Below are positions 11,690 to 20,116 of a stretch of 64,000 bases of DNA, piece by piece. How positions within the stretch are numbered: the first letter of the stretch is position 1; each line of letters starts with the position of its first letter. The notes beneath the pieces are model-generated. The model saw only the letters and a list, made by a program, of their open reading frames with translations, had not been told where the DNA came from and searched no databases. A program made the position numbers and the translations under genes. Source of the stretch: an uncultured Alphaproteobacteria bacterium (GTDB lineage Bacteria; Pseudomonadota; Alphaproteobacteria; GCA-2731375); assembly GCA_951812805.1 (NCBI GenBank), contig CATOSZ010000005.1:434001-498000 (forward strand), in the 5' to 3' direction.

Positions 11690-12662
11690 CGCTCGAGGTC
11701 GTCGTATATCCGGGTCAACCTGTCCTGCACGCGCCGGGGCGAGTCGTCGCGCATCAGGTCACGGCGCACCTCGTCGTCGATACCCTCGCGGGTCAGGTAC
11801 CAGCCGAGATGCTTGCGCGCGATGCGGCACCCGAGCTCCGAGCCGTAATGCGCCAGCATTGCCGCGTAATGGACCTGCACGATGTCGTGCCGCTCCGCCC
11901 GCGTGGGGGCCCTGCCCGCCCCTGGGAGGCCCCGCAACGCCGAAGAGACCGCACCGATGAGCCAGGGCCGCCCATAGACGGCGCGGCCGATCATGACCCC
12001 GTCAGCACCCGATTGCCGCAGCATGTCGCGCGCATCGGCGGCGGATTCGATGTCTCCGTTAGCGATTACAGGTACTTGCACGGATTTTTTAACATTATAG
12101 ATGAACTTTCGATCGGCCCGGCCTTGAAAGGCCTGGTCGCGCGTACGCCCGTGCACCGTGATCATGGCGATGCCGACGTCCTCGGCTATCCGTGCCAGCC
12201 GGGGGGCGTTTCGGTTGGCATGGTCCCGACCGGTCCGCATCTTCAAGGTCACGGGAATCGAGACGGCGGCCTTGACGGCGCGCAGGATCCGCGTCGCCAG
12301 ATCCTCGTCCCGCATGATCGCCGAACCGGCGAGCGTGCCGACGACCTTTTTCGCCGGACAGCCCATGTTGATGTCGATGACATCGGCCCCGAGGTCCTGG
12401 TTGAGGCGCGCCGCCTCCCCCATGACTTCGGGATCGGCGCCGGCGAGTTGGACGATCCGCGGCCCCTCGACGCCGTCGTGCGCAGGCGCCGAAGGCTCTC
12501 GCGGCTCTGGCAGAGCATGCCGCGACTGGCGACCATCTCCGAGACCACGATGCCACCGCCCAGGCGCTGCACCAGACGGCGAAAGGGCGCGCCCGTGACC
12601 CCGGACATCGGCGCCAGGATGACCGGACTTTCGAGCTTCAGGGGGCCGACATGTATGGTCAT
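11677..12662 (-). pseudogene. dusB: tRNA-dihydrouridine synthase DusB (nifR3), split by a one-base frameshift
   Basis: FMN-dependent reductase of tRNA uridines, first gene of the nifR3-ntrBC operon. The N-terminal part (from ATG 12660-12662: MTIHVGPLKLESPVILAPMSG, through SEMVASRGMLCQSRESLRRLR) is in one frame. The rest (GVEGPRIVQLAGADPEVM, then the catalytic-cysteine motif DINMGCPAKKV) is in another. The frame changes at about 12480-12490, within the codons for SLRRLR-(H)DG; the family pattern is restored by adding one base there. Both halves are otherwise intact and well conserved, so this is either a sequencing/assembly error or a very recent mutation. No slippery heptamer is visible. An alternative start lies at 12701. 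The downstream frame alone, from ATG 12423, would lack the FMN-binding N-terminus. Confidence 0.85.
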
Positions 12663-12744
12663 TGTTTGGGCAGCTGCTTGCCTTGCCGAAATTTTCGGCA
12701 AATTACGTCAATATTTGCGATTTCGCAAGGCGAACCGGTCCGTC

Positions 12745-13965
12745 TCACCCGCGCCGCCGGGCCGACGAGAGACACCAAATGAAAGCCAGCACCTGGACCG
12801 CGACCGCGGCGCCGAGACCGGCGCGATGTCCCGTCGCCGACCAGGCGCCGTCGGCGCCGGCCGGGAACGCCTCGATGATCGCCCCGCTGGACCATTGGGT
12901 GGCGAATATCGCCAGGAAGAGCAGGCCGTTGACGGCGCTGGCGGCACGGCCGGCCTGTTCCGGCGCGACGCCGCCGGCGACCATGGCGAAGCCGGCGACG
13001 GGAAAGGCGAAAAGCACGGAGACGGCGACCCAAAGCACGGCGGGCAGCGCCCCGCCCGCGGCCGGCAGCAGGGCGATCTGCACCACGATCATGGCGGCGA
13101 AACCGACGAGCGTGGCCACGAAGATCTCGCCACCGGCGGCGAGGCGCCGGCGCACCCACCAGCCATAGCCGAGGTTGCCGACCAGAACGCCGGTGAACAT
13201 GGCGAACAGCACCCAGGCCCGGGCCGTTTCGCCATATCCCGCCACGTCTCGCAGCCAGAGGCCGGCCCACAGCGTCTGGTAACCGATGCCGACACCGACG
13301 CCGGCGAAGACCAGGGGCGCGACGCGCCAGAAGGCGAAGCTGGTCAGGATGTCGCGATACTCGCCGAGCTGGCGGGTGAGACCGGGCCGGCCGGCGGCCA
13401 GGCGGGGCGTTTGCGGGACCAGGGTCAGGAAGGCGACCACCAGCCCGGCACACAGGCAAAGCAGCCCGACCATGACGCCGCGCCACCCGAGGTACGCCAG
13501 CAGCCCGACCATCGGCCCGGTCGCCAGCATGCCCCCCAGGCCCGCCAGGGCGACATGCAGGGCGGCGATCTGCGGGAGCCGTTCGGGCGGGAACCAAAGG
13601 CTCGCGGCCTTGATACCGCCCATCAGGCTCGCCGCCATTCCGATGCCGAGGAGAAAGCGTCCGGCGATCAAGCCGCCGAGGTCACCCGCCGTCAGATAGA
13701 CCAGCCCACCGAGCACGGCGATCGACAGCAGCGGAACCACCACCCGCCGCGGCCCAAGGGAATCGAGCAGAAGGCCGAGCGGCCATTGCGCGGCGGCGAA
13801 GGCGGCGAAGAAGGCTCCGGTGACCAGACCGAGATCGGCGGCATCGAGGGCAAATTCCCCGGCCAGCGCCGGCGCGATCATCGCGCTGTTGACGCGGAAG
13901 ACATAGTCGATGGTGACGTAGACGAGGAACGGCGCCAGCACCAGGGCACCGCGGCGCCCGCTCAA
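12745..13965 (-). CDS. MFS transporter
   Basis: Major facilitator permease of 406 residues with about 12 hydrophobic segments. The MFS inter-helix 2-3 loop reads WPLGLLLDSLGPRRV (about 61-75), a form of the GxLxDrxGrR motif. The N-terminus MSGRRGALVLAPFLVYVTIDYVFRVNSAMIAP is typical of a Proteobacteria-type MFS. Substrate is unknown. The ATG overlaps the stop of the upstream 2-hydroxyacid dehydrogenase by 4 bp, so the pair is probably an operon. Uptake or export of an organic acid would fit the neighbour but is inference. Confidence 0.85.
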   Translation of the reverse strand: MSGRRGALVLAPFLVYVTIDYVFRVNSAMIAPALAGEFALDAADLGLVTGAFFAAFAAAQWPLGLLLDSLGPRRVVVPLLSIAVLGGLVYLTAGDLGGLIAGRFLLGIGMAASLMGGIKAASLWFPPERLPQIAALHVALAGLGGMLATGPMVGLLAYLGWRGVMVGLLCLCAGLVVAFLTLVPQTPRLAAGRPGLTRQLGEYRDILTSFAFWRVAPLVFAGVGVGIGYQTLWAGLWLRDVAGYGETARAWVLFAMFTGVLVGNLGYGWWVRRRLAAGGEIFVATLVGFAAMIVVQIALLPAAGGALPAVLWVAVSVLFAFPVAGFAMVAGGVAPEQAGRAASAVNGLLFLAIFATQWSSGAIIEAFPAGADGAWSATGHRAGLGAAVAVQVLAFIWCLSSARRRG

Positions 13966-14951
13966 TAGCCGGCCTCGGGATCGACGCGATTGCGCAGCTT
14001 CCGGCCGCCGGCGAGCCTCAGCGCGTTGTCCAGCACCAGGTCCAGGGTGCGGGGTGCATAGGACTCGAGATCGTCGGCCGCGACATGCGGCGTCATCAAC
14101 AGGTTGGGCGCCCGCCAGAGCGGTGAGGCGCGGGGTGGCGGCTCGGTATCGAAAACATCGAGCACCGCGCCGGACAGGTGGCCGCTGCGCAACGCCGCCA
14201 GCAATGCGGGCGTCGCCACCACCGGGCCCCGGCCGACGTTCAGGAACCCGGCCCCCGGCTTCATCGCGGCGAATTCACGCGCCCCGATCAGGCCGTCCGT
14301 CGCCGGCGTCAGCGGCGTCGCCACGGCGACGATGTCGGCCCCCTTCAACGCCCGGCGCAGGCGCGTTGGCGGATGCATGACGTCGACGTTGCGCACCCGC
14401 TGGCCGCTGCGGCTGACACCGGTGACGGTCAAGCCGAGGCGCCGCGCCTCGGCCGCGATGACGCCGCCCATCTTGCCCACCCCGACGATGGTGATCCGGC
14501 CGCCGGCGATCGGCCCGGTGAAGACCGGGTCCCAGCGCCGTGCCGCCTGCGCGCTGGCGAGACGCGGCATCCGGGTCCACAGCATCAGCAGCGCCATGCG
14601 GGCGTAGTCGGCGAACTTCTCCGCATGCACGCCGCTGTTGTTGGTGAGCGTGACGCCCGGCGGCAGCCAGTCGAGCGGGGTCAGGTGATCGACGCCCGCC
14701 CCGATCACATGGATCCACTTCAGGGCGGGCGCGCGGGCCGCCAGGTCCGCCGTCGGCAGATCCCAGGTGACCAGGCCATCGGCCGTCGCCAGGGAGGCGT
14801 CGAAATTGTCGAAATCCCAATCGATCCGCGCCGAGACGACGCCGCGCGCCTGCGGGCGGCGGGCGAAGGCGGCGCGCAGACGGGCGGGCGTCGTGCGAAA
14901 CACCTCTTCGCCGGCGCGGTTGTTCTTGATATGCAGACGGATCCGCCGCAT
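13962..14951 (-). CDS. D-isomer-specific 2-hydroxyacid dehydrogenase
   Basis: NAD(P)-dependent reduction/oxidation of a 2-oxo/2-hydroxy acid. I start at the ATG 14951 (MRRIRLHIKNNRAG), giving 329 residues; an upstream ATG at 14996 would add 15 residues with no signal character. The Rossmann motif GVGKMGGVIAAEARRLG lies mid-protein. The catalytic Arg is in NVGRGPVV, the Glu in DVFDTEPPP and the His in MTPHVAAD. Divergent from the SDR gene at 15038 and coupled to the MFS gene downstream. The exact substrate (glyoxylate, hydroxypyruvate or other) cannot be told. Confidence 0.88.
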   Translation of the reverse strand: MRRIRLHIKNNRAGEEVFRTTPARLRAAFARRPQARGVVSARIDWDFDNFDASLATADGLVTWDLPTADLAARAPALKWIHVIGAGVDHLTPLDWLPPGVTLTNNSGVHAEKFADYARMALLMLWTRMPRLASAQAARRWDPVFTGPIAGGRITIVGVGKMGGVIAAEARRLGLTVTGVSRSGQRVRNVDVMHPPTRLRRALKGADIVAVATPLTPATDGLIGAREFAAMKPGAGFLNVGRGPVVATPALLAALRSGHLSGAVLDVFDTEPPPRASPLWRAPNLLMTPHVAADDLESYAPRTLDLVLDNALRLAGGRKLRNRVDPEAGY

Positions 14952-15037
14952 CGCCCTTCGCCTCCCCGCCACCCCTCGTGTCGCTGAGCGGAGCATACTA
15001 TCCTCCGCCGCTCATGGGGATCGACAAAGAACATCGC

Positions 15038-15799
15038 ATGACCGACATCGCAACCGGCCCGCTTCACGGCCAAACCGCCATCGTCACCGGCGGCGCCCGC
15101 AACATCGGCCGGGGTATCGCGCTGGCACTCGCCGGCGACGGCGCCCGGGTCGTCGTCAACGCCCGAACCGACCGGGCCGCCGCCGCGGCCGTCGTCGCCG
15201 AGATCGAGGCCAGGGGTGGGCAGGCCATCTCCCATGTCGGCGACGTCACCGACGAAGCCGCGGTCGGGGCCCTGCTGGCGGCAACCGTCGACGCCTTCGG
15301 TGGCGTCGACATCCTGGTCTCCAACGCCGCCTTCCGACGCCAGCAGCCCTTTCTCGAGATCAGCCTCGCCGACTGGCACGAGATCCTGGCCGTGCCGCTC
15401 GACGGCGCCTTCCTCACCGCACGTGCCTGCATCCCGCATATGCAGCGCGCGGGCGGCGGCACCATCGTCACCTTGGGCGGCGTCTCGGCGCATGTCGGCA
15501 CGCCCGAGCGGGCCCATGTCTGCGCCGCCAAGGCCGGCCTGGTCGGCCTGACGCATGCCCTGGCGATCGAGTTCGCCGCCGACAACATCCGCGTCAATTG
15601 CGTTGCACCCGGCTCGATCGACACGGCGCGGCCGGCGACGGCCGGGGCCCGACCGCCCGGCATGGACGACAAGATCCCCCTCAAGCGCAAGGGCGAAGTG
15701 GATGAGATCGCCGGCATGGTCCGCCACCTCTGCCGCCCCGAAGGCGCCTATGTCACCGGCCAGACGATCCATGTGAACGGCGGCCTGTTTCTGGTTTGA
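15038..15799 (+). CDS. Short-chain dehydrogenase/reductase with atypical active site
   Basis: Classical-length SDR (253 residues from ATG 15038; another ATG at 15014 is possible). The cofactor motif TGGARNIGRGIALAL, NAG-type SNAAF motif and C-terminal GAYVTGQTIHVNGG are standard. The active site is not: the usual YxxxK is VCAAK, so the catalytic Tyr position is Val with a His just before it (AHVCAAK), and the Ser position about 13 residues upstream is Gly (LGGVSAHVG). The fold is certain; canonical SDR catalysis is doubtful. It is followed 20 bp later by a crotonase-family gene, suggesting an acyl-CoA or aromatic acid pathway. Confidence 0.85.
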   Translation: MTDIATGPLHGQTAIVTGGARNIGRGIALALAGDGARVVVNARTDRAAAAAVVAEIEARGGQAISHVGDVTDEAAVGALLAATVDAFGGVDILVSNAAFRRQQPFLEISLADWHEILAVPLDGAFLTARACIPHMQRAGGGTIVTLGGVSAHVGTPERAHVCAAKAGLVGLTHALAIEFAADNIRVNCVAPGSIDTARPATAGARPPGMDDKIPLKRKGEVDEIAGMVRHLCRPEGAYVTGQTIHVNGGLFLV

Positions 15800-15819
15800 G
15801 ACCGCGAGGAGACGACGCG

Positions 15820-16593
15820 ATGCCCGACTACGACACCCTGCGTTACGAGGTCCGCGACCGCGTGGCCGAAATCACCCTGGACCGGCCACCGGTCAACGCC
15901 ATCAACATGACTTTGGCGGAGGAACTGGTCGACGCCTACGGCCAGGCCCGTCGCGACGACAGCGTGCGTGCGGTGATCCTGACCAGCGGGCAGGAGCGCG
16001 CCTTCAGCGCCGGCATGGACCTCGCGATGATGCAGGGCGGCGACGCGCTGAAGCTTCGTCGCTTTCTCGAGGTCCTCTATATGGGCATGCACGATGCGCA
16101 ATACCGCATGGGCAAGCCGACGATCGCGGCGGTGAACGGCCCGGCCCGCGCCGCCGGCGTTACCATGGCGGTCAGCTGCGACGTCATCATCGCCGCCGAG
16201 GATGCGGACATGAGCTATCCGGAGATCAACGTCGGCGTCATTCCGGCAATGCACTTCGTCCACCTGCCCCGCCAGATCGGCCGCCACCGGGCGTTCGAGC
16301 TGCTGTTCACCGGCGATACCATCGGCTTCCCGGAAGCCGCGGCCCGCGGCCTGGTGAACCGTGCCGTGCCCCGCGACCGGGTCATGGCGGAGGCCCGCGC
16401 GCTCGGCGCCAAGTTCGCCGCACAGTCGCCCGTGGTCATGAAGCTCGCCCGCGACGGCTTCATGCGCGCCAACGACGGCGACTACCGGCGCAACATCGAG
16501 GGCATGGTCGAGGTCATCTGCAACATCATCTCGACGCCCGACGCGCAGGAAGGCCTGAACGCCTTCAACGAGAAACGCCCGCCCAATTGGTGA
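15820..16593 (+). CDS. Crotonase-family protein (enoyl-CoA hydratase/isomerase like)
   Basis: Acyl-CoA-binding enzyme of 257 residues. Start chosen at ATG 15820 because GAGGAG lies 8 nt upstream. Oxyanion-hole segments are AFSAGMDL and NGPARAAGVTMA. Of the two glutamates of rat enoyl-CoA hydratase, the second (in PEINVGVIP) is present and the first is replaced by Thr (GVTMAVSCD). It may therefore be an isomerase, hydrolase or decarboxylase of the superfamily and not a true hydratase. Likely co-transcribed with the SDR gene just upstream. Convergent with the Sel1 gene, 16 bp away. Confidence 0.85.
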   Translation: MPDYDTLRYEVRDRVAEITLDRPPVNAINMTLAEELVDAYGQARRDDSVRAVILTSGQERAFSAGMDLAMMQGGDALKLRRFLEVLYMGMHDAQYRMGKPTIAAVNGPARAAGVTMAVSCDVIIAAEDADMSYPEINVGVIPAMHFVHLPRQIGRHRAFELLFTGDTIGFPEAAARGLVNRAVPRDRVMAEARALGAKFAAQSPVVMKLARDGFMRANDGDYRRNIEGMVEVICNIISTPDAQEGLNAFNEKRPPNW

Positions 16594-16609
16594 GGACGGC
16601 GGCGGCGCT

Positions 16610-19105
16610 CTACCACTCCCGCGCCTCGACCCACTCTTCGGCGAGGCGCCGGGCCTCCAACAACCAATCGGGATCGAGATCCATGGCGATACGGTCGCGG
16701 AGGTCGAGGGCGGCATCCGCCCGGGGCCCATCGTCGCGGATCCGCCAGGCCCGCGCCGCCAGGTCCTGGAACATGTGGGCGAGGCGCGCGTCCGCATGGA
16801 CACCGTCGCCCGCCAGGTAGCATTCGGCGAGCGCGGAGAAGGCCTCCGGCTCGCCCCGCTCCGCCGCCTCCCGGTACCAGAGCGCAGCCTTGCCCGGATC
16901 GCGCCTGACACCCTGGCCATCGCCGTGCATGCGGGCGAGCGCCAGCTGCGCCGCGACATGGCCCTGTTTCGCCGCGCGTTCCAGCCCCTCGCGGGCGCCG
17001 CGGCCGTTCTCGGCCAGGCGGGCGAGGCCATAGTGACCGCCGGCATCGCCCGACTTCGCCGCGCGTTCATATAGGCGCCGGGCCGCGTCCAGATCGCGCG
17101 GCACACCGGTGCCGTCGAGATAAAGGTCGCCGAGGGCGGCATGCGCCGCCACATGGCCCCGGGATACGGCGTCGCCGAAATGCCCGGCCGCGAGCGCCGG
17201 TTCGCGCGGCAGACCGAGACCATCGCGCCAGATCAGGCCCATCTGGAAATTGGCTTCCCCGTCGCCCTGCTCGGCCGCCAGGTGAAAGAGCCGCGCCGCC
17301 ATCGTCTCGTCCCCCGGGCCGGACCCGTTCTCGGCATGCAGTCGACCGAGACGGACCTGCGCCGCGACACCGCCGGCAAGTGCGCGGGGCAGCAAGGCGC
17401 GTGCGACCAGCACGTCGTCTCGGCGCGCCGGGCCCGTGCCTGCGAGACGGCCGAAGGTTTCGCGAAAGAGGCGGCGGGCGAGCGACGGCGGCGCGTCGTC
17501 GTTCGGGCAGGGACAGGCCATATCGGCGATCGGTCCCGCGGCCAACGCCTCGGCTTGCGCGACGGTTTCGGCGGAGAGATGCTCGGCGAAGGCCTCGACC
17601 TCGTCTTCCGCGTTTCCATTCGAGAGCCGGTCCGCGCGGTGCAACCAGGCGAGCGCGAGGACGTCGTCCCGCGCGACGCCGCGCCCCGTGCGATGCATCT
17701 CGGCAAGCGCCAGGCAGGCGTTGGCGTGATCGCCGAGCGCGGCGTTGCGATAGCAACGCGCCGCCTCGCGAAGCTCGTCCGCGCCGGCGTTCCAGACGTT
17801 GGCCATTTCACCGAGGTTGAACCAGGCCCAAGGGCTTTCCGGCGCGGCGGCACGGAACCAGGCGCGGGCGCGCTCGCAATCGTAGGCGACGCCGCGCTCC
17901 TGGAGATACATCAAACCGAGGTTGTTGCGGGCACCGGCATGGCCGCGGAGCGCCGCGCTGCGGTACCAGGCCGCCGCCGCCGCCGCGTCCGCGTCGGTGC
18001 CCCGGCCATGCTCCAGCGCATAGCCGAGGTTGAACTCCGCCTCCAGGTGGCCGGCCTCGGCGGCGCGGCGATACCAATGGGCCGCCGCCTGCAGGTCGAC
18101 GGCCGCGCCATGGCCCTGCTCCAGCACTTGGCCAAGCAATTGCTGTGCCGGCGCGTTTTCCTGCTCGGCGGCCTCGCGCAGCATGGCCACGGCCGCCTCC
18201 GGATCCGGCGCCGGGCCGAGGCCGTTCAGATGCATACAGGCGAGATTGGTGAGCGCACCGATCTCGCCCGCCTCGCCGGCGCGGGCATACCAGTCCATCG
18301 CCGCGGCATCGTCGCGCGTGACGCCGTCGCCGGCCTCATACATGAGTGCGAGATTGAAACAGGCGCCGACATGACCCGCCGCTGCGCCGGCATGAAAATA
18401 CTCCGCCGCCTCCGCCGCGTCCCGGCGACCATCGGTGCCGAGGATCAAGCGCAGGCCGAGCTCGTTCTGCGCATCCGCGTTACCGACATCCGCCGCCCGG
18501 TGCAGCAACCGCAACGCCTCCGCCACGTCGACCGGCGCGCCCCGGCCCTGGGCGAGACAATCCGCCAGATGCACCTCGGCCCCGTCATGGCCCTGTTCGG
18601 CGGCGAGGCGGAACCACTTCACCGCCTCCGCATCATCGGGCGCCGCACCCTCCCCGCGCTCGTGCACGAGCCCGAGATTGAACTGGGCATTGGCGTCCCC
18701 GCCCTCCGCCGCTTCGCGGAACCACATGACGGCCTCGACCGGATCCTCGGGCACACCCTCGCCGTTGAACAGCATGAAGCCGAGCTTGATCTGCGCGCGT
18801 GGCTCGCCGGCATCGGCAGCGGCGCGCAGCCAGCGAAGCGCCGCCGGGATGTCGGCCTCCACGCCGTCGCCTTCCGCCAGGATGCGGCCGAGGGCGGCTT
18901 GCGCCTCGAGGTGTCCCTGCTCCGCCGCCCGGCGATACCACTGGACGGCGCGAACCGGATCCGGCGCCACCCCCTGCCCCATCTCGTAAAGAACGGCGAG
19001 ATTGTATTGCGCGAAGGCCTCGTGGGAATCCGCGAGGCGGCGCCAGATGCGGCGCGCGGCGGCGTAGTCGCCACGCTCGTATTCGGCCATGCCGTCGCCA
19101 CTCAT
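16610..19105 (-). CDS. Sel1-repeat (TPR-like) protein, very long
   Basis: A protein of about 831 residues built almost entirely of Sel1-like repeats of ~36 residues (pattern A..WYRRAAEQGHxxAQxxLGxxxxxGxGVxxD). About 20 repeats can be followed from residue ~15 to the end, with a less regular central stretch near residues 465-560. Such alpha-solenoids act as protein-interaction scaffolds. No signal peptide is visible, so a cytoplasmic location is likely. I chose ATG 19105 because GGAG lies 9 nt upstream; ATGs at 19135 and 19090 are alternatives. The function is unknown. It lies beside the tRNA-Val/78-bp repeat region, near the proposed rearrangement point. Confidence 0.88.
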   Translation of the reverse strand: MSGDGMAEYERGDYAAARRIWRRLADSHEAFAQYNLAVLYEMGQGVAPDPVRAVQWYRRAAEQGHLEAQAALGRILAEGDGVEADIPAALRWLRAAADAGEPRAQIKLGFMLFNGEGVPEDPVEAVMWFREAAEGGDANAQFNLGLVHERGEGAAPDDAEAVKWFRLAAEQGHDGAEVHLADCLAQGRGAPVDVAEALRLLHRAADVGNADAQNELGLRLILGTDGRRDAAEAAEYFHAGAAAGHVGACFNLALMYEAGDGVTRDDAAAMDWYARAGEAGEIGALTNLACMHLNGLGPAPDPEAAVAMLREAAEQENAPAQQLLGQVLEQGHGAAVDLQAAAHWYRRAAEAGHLEAEFNLGYALEHGRGTDADAAAAAAWYRSAALRGHAGARNNLGLMYLQERGVAYDCERARAWFRAAAPESPWAWFNLGEMANVWNAGADELREAARCYRNAALGDHANACLALAEMHRTGRGVARDDVLALAWLHRADRLSNGNAEDEVEAFAEHLSAETVAQAEALAAGPIADMACPCPNDDAPPSLARRLFRETFGRLAGTGPARRDDVLVARALLPRALAGGVAAQVRLGRLHAENGSGPGDETMAARLFHLAAEQGDGEANFQMGLIWRDGLGLPREPALAAGHFGDAVSRGHVAAHAALGDLYLDGTGVPRDLDAARRLYERAAKSGDAGGHYGLARLAENGRGAREGLERAAKQGHVAAQLALARMHGDGQGVRRDPGKAALWYREAAERGEPEAFSALAECYLAGDGVHADARLAHMFQDLAARAWRIRDDGPRADAALDLRDRIAMDLDPDWLLEARRLAEEWVEAREW

Positions 19106-19208
19106 CCCCGCGGGCTCCGTTCGACTCGTGCACATGATGAAGATAAGTCGCGATCGGCGCCCCGCGCAATGCGCTAAGCGCCAGCCATGTAACGCGACCC
19201 TTGAAGAT

Positions 19209-19364
19209 ATGGTGGAGGGTGCGAGAGCAAACTCGAACCCGGAACCAGCGGGTCGGGTTGGCGGGCCGGCGACCCGCGGACAAAGAATGGTGAAGGGTGC
19301 GAGAGCAAACTCGAACCCGGAACCAGCGGGTCGGGTTGGCGGGCCGGCGACCCGCTGACAAAGA
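19209..19364. repeat. Two tandem 78-bp direct repeats abutting tRNA-Val
   Basis: Copies 19209-19286 and 19287-19364 differ at only a few positions. Each unit contains an internal hairpin (GCGGGTCG / CGACCCGC, first copy about 19248-19277). On the minus strand each unit ends in a stretch resembling a tRNA 3' half: GGTTCGAG-type T-loop sequence followed about 20 nt later by CCACCA or TCACCA. The 78-bp register continues exactly into the 3' end of the real tRNA-Val at 19366. These may be partial tRNA 3'-end duplications or a tRNA-associated repeat family. Confidence 0.85.
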
Positions 19365-19365
19365 A

Positions 19366-19442
19366 TGGTGGGCGGTAGAGGGCTCGAACCTCCGACCTTC
19401 CGGGTGTAAACCGGACGCTCTCACCATCTGAGCTAACCGCCC
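19366..19442 (-). tRNA. tRNA-Val(TAC)
   Basis: Cloverleaf on the minus strand: acceptor GGGCGGT/ACCGCCC, D arm GCTC/GAGC, anticodon stem TCCGG/CCGGA with loop TTTACAC (anticodon TAC), T arm GGAGG-TTCGAGC-CCTCT, discriminator A and an encoded CCA. It lies downstream of hupB in the same direction, the usual alphaproteobacterial position. The tRNA-Asp and nuo operon that normally follow are about 40 kb away at 59368. Confidence 0.96.
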
Positions 19443-19510
19443 GCACCGTCAAAATGCCGCAGCGGCACCGGCATTGCAATCCGTCCATCTCCGCTGCCAT
19501 CGACGCCGAA

Positions 19511-19578
19511 ACGTTTGAAGCCGGCCCGTGGGCCGGCTTCACACGGGATGGCCGGTGGCCATCCCATATTTCAAACGT
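19511..19578 (-). terminator. Nested three-way inverted-repeat structure after hupB
   Basis: Outer arms ACGTTTGA (19511-19518) and TCAAACGT (19571-19578) enclose two perfect hairpins: 19516-19541 (12-bp stem, 2-nt loop GT) and 19545-19565 (GGGATGGCC / GGCCATCCC, 3-nt loop). The outer and first inner helices share a few bases, so they may compete. It sits 8 bp past the hupB stop and before tRNA-Val, so it is probably the hupB terminator or an mRNA 3' stabiliser. No long T-run is present. Confidence 0.6.
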
Positions 19579-19585
19579 CCGCGTC

Positions 19586-19858
19586 CTAGTTGACGGAGTC
19601 CTTCAGAGCCTTGCCTGCCTTGAACTTGGGCTGGCGCGAGGCCGGAATCTGGATCGACTCGCCGGTCCGGGGGTTGCGCCCCGTGCTGGCCTTGCGCGTC
19701 GCCACTGAAAACGTGCCAAAACCGACGACCCGTACTTCATCGCCGCCTTTCAAAGCGCCCCCGATTTGATCAAACACCGCGTCAACGGCCTTTTGCGCAT
19801 CCGATTTGCTGAGATCGGCCTCAGCCGATACCGCCGCGACCAAGTCGTTCTTGTTCAC
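19586..19858 (-). CDS. hupB: DNA-binding protein HU
   Basis: Nucleoid-associated HU protein of 90 residues. The start is a GTG (19856-19858; VNKNDLVAAV) with a GGGGG-containing ribosome binding site 6-7 nt upstream; an ATG at 20014 would add 52 residues unlike HU. The DNA-binding arm GRNPRTGESIQIPASRQPKFKAGKALK is intact, and GFGTFSVATRKAS precedes it. It has its own promoter (19919-19948) after the lon gene, consistent with separate high-level expression. Confidence 0.97.
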   Translation of the reverse strand: MNKNDLVAAVSAEADLSKSDAQKAVDAVFDQIGGALKGGDEVRVVGFGTFSVATRKASTGRNPRTGESIQIPASRQPKFKAGKALKDSVN

Positions 19859-19918
19859 AGTCGCCCCCTTATGATGATTGGTAATGATATTCGACGCCTG
19901 CTGTCCCGCGCCGAGAGG

Positions 19919-19948
19919 AGTGTAGGCACCCCCGGGCACTCGGGTCAA
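19919..19948 (-). promoter_or_regulatory. Promoter of hupB
   Basis: Minus strand: -35 TTGACC (19943-19948), 18-nt spacer, -10 TACACT (19919-19924), about 60 bp upstream of the hupB GTG. The -35 directly follows the lon terminator hairpin. Confidence 0.65.
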
Positions 19949-19981
19949 AGGGAAAAGCCGACGGAACGGCGTTTTTCCCTT
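19948..19981 (-). terminator. Intrinsic terminator of lon
   Basis: Minus strand: AAGGGAAAAA, then GCCG-loop-CGGC, then TTTTCCCTT. The core GC hairpin is followed by four T and preceded by an A-tract, and the A/T tracts extend the stem to a 9-bp outer pairing (AAGGGAAAA/TTTTCCCTT). It ends at the hupB -35 box. The rest of 19982-20116 shows nothing recognisable. Confidence 0.65.
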
Positions 19982-20116
19982 GGCCCCGTTGGGATTCGCG
20001 CCGATGGCTTCCACCAGATCCGCGCCCCGAGCGGATTACGCCACCGGGGGCGGTGTGGAATTCGAGGCTGGGCAGGCGCGGCGAGTGTCGATCCCGCGCC
20101 ACACGCCCGCCCACTC

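Noticed and set aside
19859-20014. HU start further upstream at 20014
   Set aside because: Would add 52 residues unlike HU across the terminator and promoter of the gene; the GTG at 19858 has a strong ribosome binding site and starts a standard HU N-terminus.
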